Translations under genes and position numbers: made by a program
Origin: Candidatus Collierbacteria bacterium RIFOXYD1_FULL_40_9
GTDB taxonomy: Bacteria > Patescibacteriota > Microgenomatia > UBA1400 > MFAQ01
NCBI GenBank assembly: GCA_001776275.1
Contig: MFAQ01000005.1
Location: 1 to 13,554 of the forward strand
DNA length: 13,554 bases
Direction: 5' to 3'
Shown: positions 12,443-13,554 of the stretch, in pieces
Numbering within the stretch: the first letter of the stretch is position 1
Layout of the letters: every line of letters begins with the position of its first letter
Notes under the pieces: model-generated
What the model was told of the DNA's origin: nothing
Seen by the model: the letters and a program-made list of their open reading frames with translations, nothing else
Database searches by the model: none

Positions 12443-12604
12443 TTATTTTTTTACTGTTAGTATTTGAGCAATTTCTTTTTTTAATGCTTTGTGGGCATTA
12501 GTGTTTTTTTGCTGACCTGACTTAATCTGAAGTTTGACATCAGCAAATTTGATTTTTAGCTCGTCTAAGTTGGCGATGGTTTTGGTGGTTTTTGTTTTAG
12601 TCAT
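12443..12604 (-). CDS. rpmC: 50S ribosomal protein L29 (uL29), short form
   Basis: This 53-aa protein was found by translating the gap between rplP and rpsQ. It reads MTKTKTTKTIANLDELKIKF..., then DVKLQIKSGQQKN, and ends KKEIAQILTVKK. The small two-helix layout with a central SGQ fits L29, which sits at the peptide exit tunnel and contacts trigger factor and SRP in other bacteria. It is shorter and more diverged than E. coli L29 (63 aa), with a Lys/Thr-rich start in place of the usual first helix. It overlaps the end of rplP by 8 nt (ATGACTAA) and abuts rpsQ exactly. Its position between L16 and S17 is the standard one, which makes the identification firm. Confidence 0.92.
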   Translation of the reverse strand: MTKTKTTKTIANLDELKIKFADVKLQIKSGQQKNTNAHKALKKEIAQILTVKK

Positions 12605-13010
12605 TGTCTTTGGCGATGAATTTTGTTTTAACAGAGAGCTTGTGACCAGCGAGACGAATGGCTTCAGCAGCTAGTTCGCGGGAGACACCGGACAACTCCA
12701 TAAGAATTTGGCCTGGTTTGACTACGGCAACGTAACCTGAGACGTCGGATTTGCCTGATCCCATACGAGCACCTGGGGTTTTGTGGCCTATTGGCTTGTG
12801 TGGAAAAACACGCAAGAAGAACTTACCGACGCGCTTAGTGGCGTGAGTGATAGTACGTCTGGCTGACTCGATTTCGTTGGCGGACAACCAGCCACACTCC
12901 TCGACTTTGATGCCGTATTCACCAAAGGAAAGCATGGTTGAGCGAGTAGCAACGCCACCCATACTACCTCTAAATTCTTTTCTGTATTTTCTTCTTGCTG
13001 GTTGTAACAT
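12597..13010 (-). CDS. rplP: 50S ribosomal protein L16 (uL16)
   Basis: L16 binds near the A-site tRNA and the peptidyl-transferase centre. The protein begins MLQPARRKYRKEFRGSM, the typical start. IESARRTITHATKRVGKFFLRVFPHKPIGHKTPGARMGSGKSDVSGYVAVVKPGQILMELSGV (47-109) covers the family signature, including ARMGSGKG-like residues. The C-terminus AAEAIRLAGHKLSVKTKFI is standard. The length of 137 aa is normal. The gene follows rpsC after a 72-nt gap containing a degenerate hairpin repeat. Its leader is A-rich with no Shine-Dalgarno. Confidence 0.97.
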   Translation of the reverse strand: MLQPARRKYRKEFRGSMGGVATRSTMLSFGEYGIKVEECGWLSANEIESARRTITHATKRVGKFFLRVFPHKPIGHKTPGARMGSGKSDVSGYVAVVKPGQILMELSGVSRELAAEAIRLAGHKLSVKTKFIAKDND

Positions 13011-13034
13011 GTTGTATTTTTATTGTTTTTATTT

Positions 13035-13080
13035 TCTGGATTGCTTTGGTTTTGGAGTACCTAACCGCGCAATGACATTG
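13035..13080. repeat. Hairpin repeat, copy B (rpsC-rplP gap), diverged
   Basis: The borders TTTCTGGATT (left) and AATGACATTGA (right) match those of copy A at 9429-9460 (TTTCTGGATT and AATGACAGTGA), but the middle differs. A bulged stem can still form: ATTGC/GCAAT (13040-13044 and 13069-13073), GGTT/AACC (13048-13051 and 13063-13066) and GG/CC (13054-13055 and 13060-13061). A diverged interior with retained ability to fold and conserved ends suggests a repeat family, not chance. Confidence 0.55.
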
Positions 13081-13082
13081 AT

Positions 13083-13554
13083 TTATCTGATGATGTCGCC
13101 TGTGTAGATCCAAACCTTGACACCAACGTAACCAGAGCGAGTTAGAGCCTTCTTTTCAGCATAGTCAATGTTGGCTCTTAGGGTCTGGGTAGGAATACGA
13201 CCTTGTTTGAATTTTTCGACACGAGCAATTTCTGCTCCATCGATTCTACCAGAAAAAACGAGTTTTACACCTTTGGCTCCAGCAGCCATAACTTTTTCGA
13301 CAGCTTGATTGGCGGCACGGCGGAAGGGATAGCGGTGTTCGAGCTGGTTAGTAAGACGGTCGGCAATGATATGAGCGGAGTTGTCTGGGTTTTTGATTTC
13401 GAGTGGATGGAGGTTAACCTTCATGGCATTTTTAACCTTTGGGTTAATTTTTAGAAGTTTTTCGAGGTCTTTTTTGAGAAGCTCTAGAGAAGATCCACCA
13501 CGACCAATAACAACACCTGGGCGACTAACATTCATATAGATATCAACTGAGTTG
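13083..13554 (-). CDS. rpsC: 30S ribosomal protein S3 (uS3), C-terminal part, cut by window edge
   Basis: The reading frame is open to the right edge of the window, so the N-terminus lies outside; 157 aa are visible. The KH domain end is present with its GxxG RNA-binding loop (VIGRGG, just after RPGV). The C-terminal S3 domain includes the FRRAANQAVEKVMAAGAKGVKLVFSGRIDGAEIARVEKFKQGRIPTQTLRANIDYA signature and ends GYVGVKVWIYTGDIIR. S3 forms part of the mRNA entry channel and helicase. There is no long basic tail after the final strand, so the protein ends early compared with E. coli S3. It is the first ribosomal gene seen in the operon. Confidence 0.96.
   Translation of the reverse strand, partial: NSVDIYMNVSRPGVVIGRGGSSLELLKKDLEKLLKINPKVKNAMKVNLHPLEIKNPDNSAHIIADRLTNQLEHRYPFRRAANQAVEKVMAAGAKGVKLVFSGRIDGAEIARVEKFKQGRIPTQTLRANIDYAEKKALTRSGYVGVKVWIYTGDIIR

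Noticed and set aside
1..13554. CRISPR array, integrase, transposase or toxin-antitoxin pair
   Set aside because: No regularly spaced repeats and no recognisable recombinase, transposase or toxin/antitoxin motifs were seen in any supported gene.

Overview
The window looks like a piece of chromosome from a Candidate Phyla Radiation (Patescibacteria) bacterium. The evidence is a compact ribosomal-protein operon with almost no spacing, many slightly short ribosomal proteins, and no rpmD (L30) between rpsE and rplO; absence of L30 is a known CPR trait. The genetic code looks standard, since TGA ends rpsQ and the EamA transporter gene, which argues against Gracilibacteria/Absconditabacteria. A finer placement (for example Microgenomates) is only a guess. 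Every gene I could support is on the minus strand, so transcription runs from high to low coordinates.

Region 1 (13554-8422) is the S10/spc ribosomal operon: rpsC (cut by the window edge), rplP, rpmC, rpsQ, rplN, rplX, rplE, rpsN (zinc type), rpsH, rplF, rplR, rpsE, rplO. Spacing is from an 8-nt overlap to 7 nt, except for two gaps of about 70 nt (rpsC-rplP and rplR-rpsE). Each of those gaps holds a copy of the same small hairpin repeat.

Region 2 (8421-4409) separates rplO from secY, which are adjacent in the usual spc order. It holds four small unrecognised genes with strong Shine-Dalgarno (SD) sites, promoter-like -10 boxes and two hairpin terminators. At least two of the four are tandem paralogues. 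They are followed by an M28 metallopeptidase gene and a gene for a long charged protein that carries a C9 tract near its start.

Region 3 (4408-1164) is secY followed by a coiled-coil protein, then an EamA/DMT transporter and a cap-less, degenerate HAD-like protein. The 3' end of secY recurs downstream: a 68-nt diverged remnant after the coiled-coil gene, and a 16-nt exact match after the HAD gene. The accessory genes are therefore punctuated by secY tails, as if the 3' end of secY had served repeatedly as an insertion site. adk and map, the usual followers of secY, are absent.

Region 4 (1163-1) is a self-contained unit: a good promoter with a palindrome at the expected transcription start, one 307-aa protein of unknown function with Cys at position 2, a textbook terminator, and a further large stem-loop at the window edge.

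A global pattern stands out. The ribosomal, secY, peptidase, transporter and HAD genes have no convincing SD sequence, whereas the four small genes and the 307-aa gene all carry one. This separates two populations of genes by translation signal.
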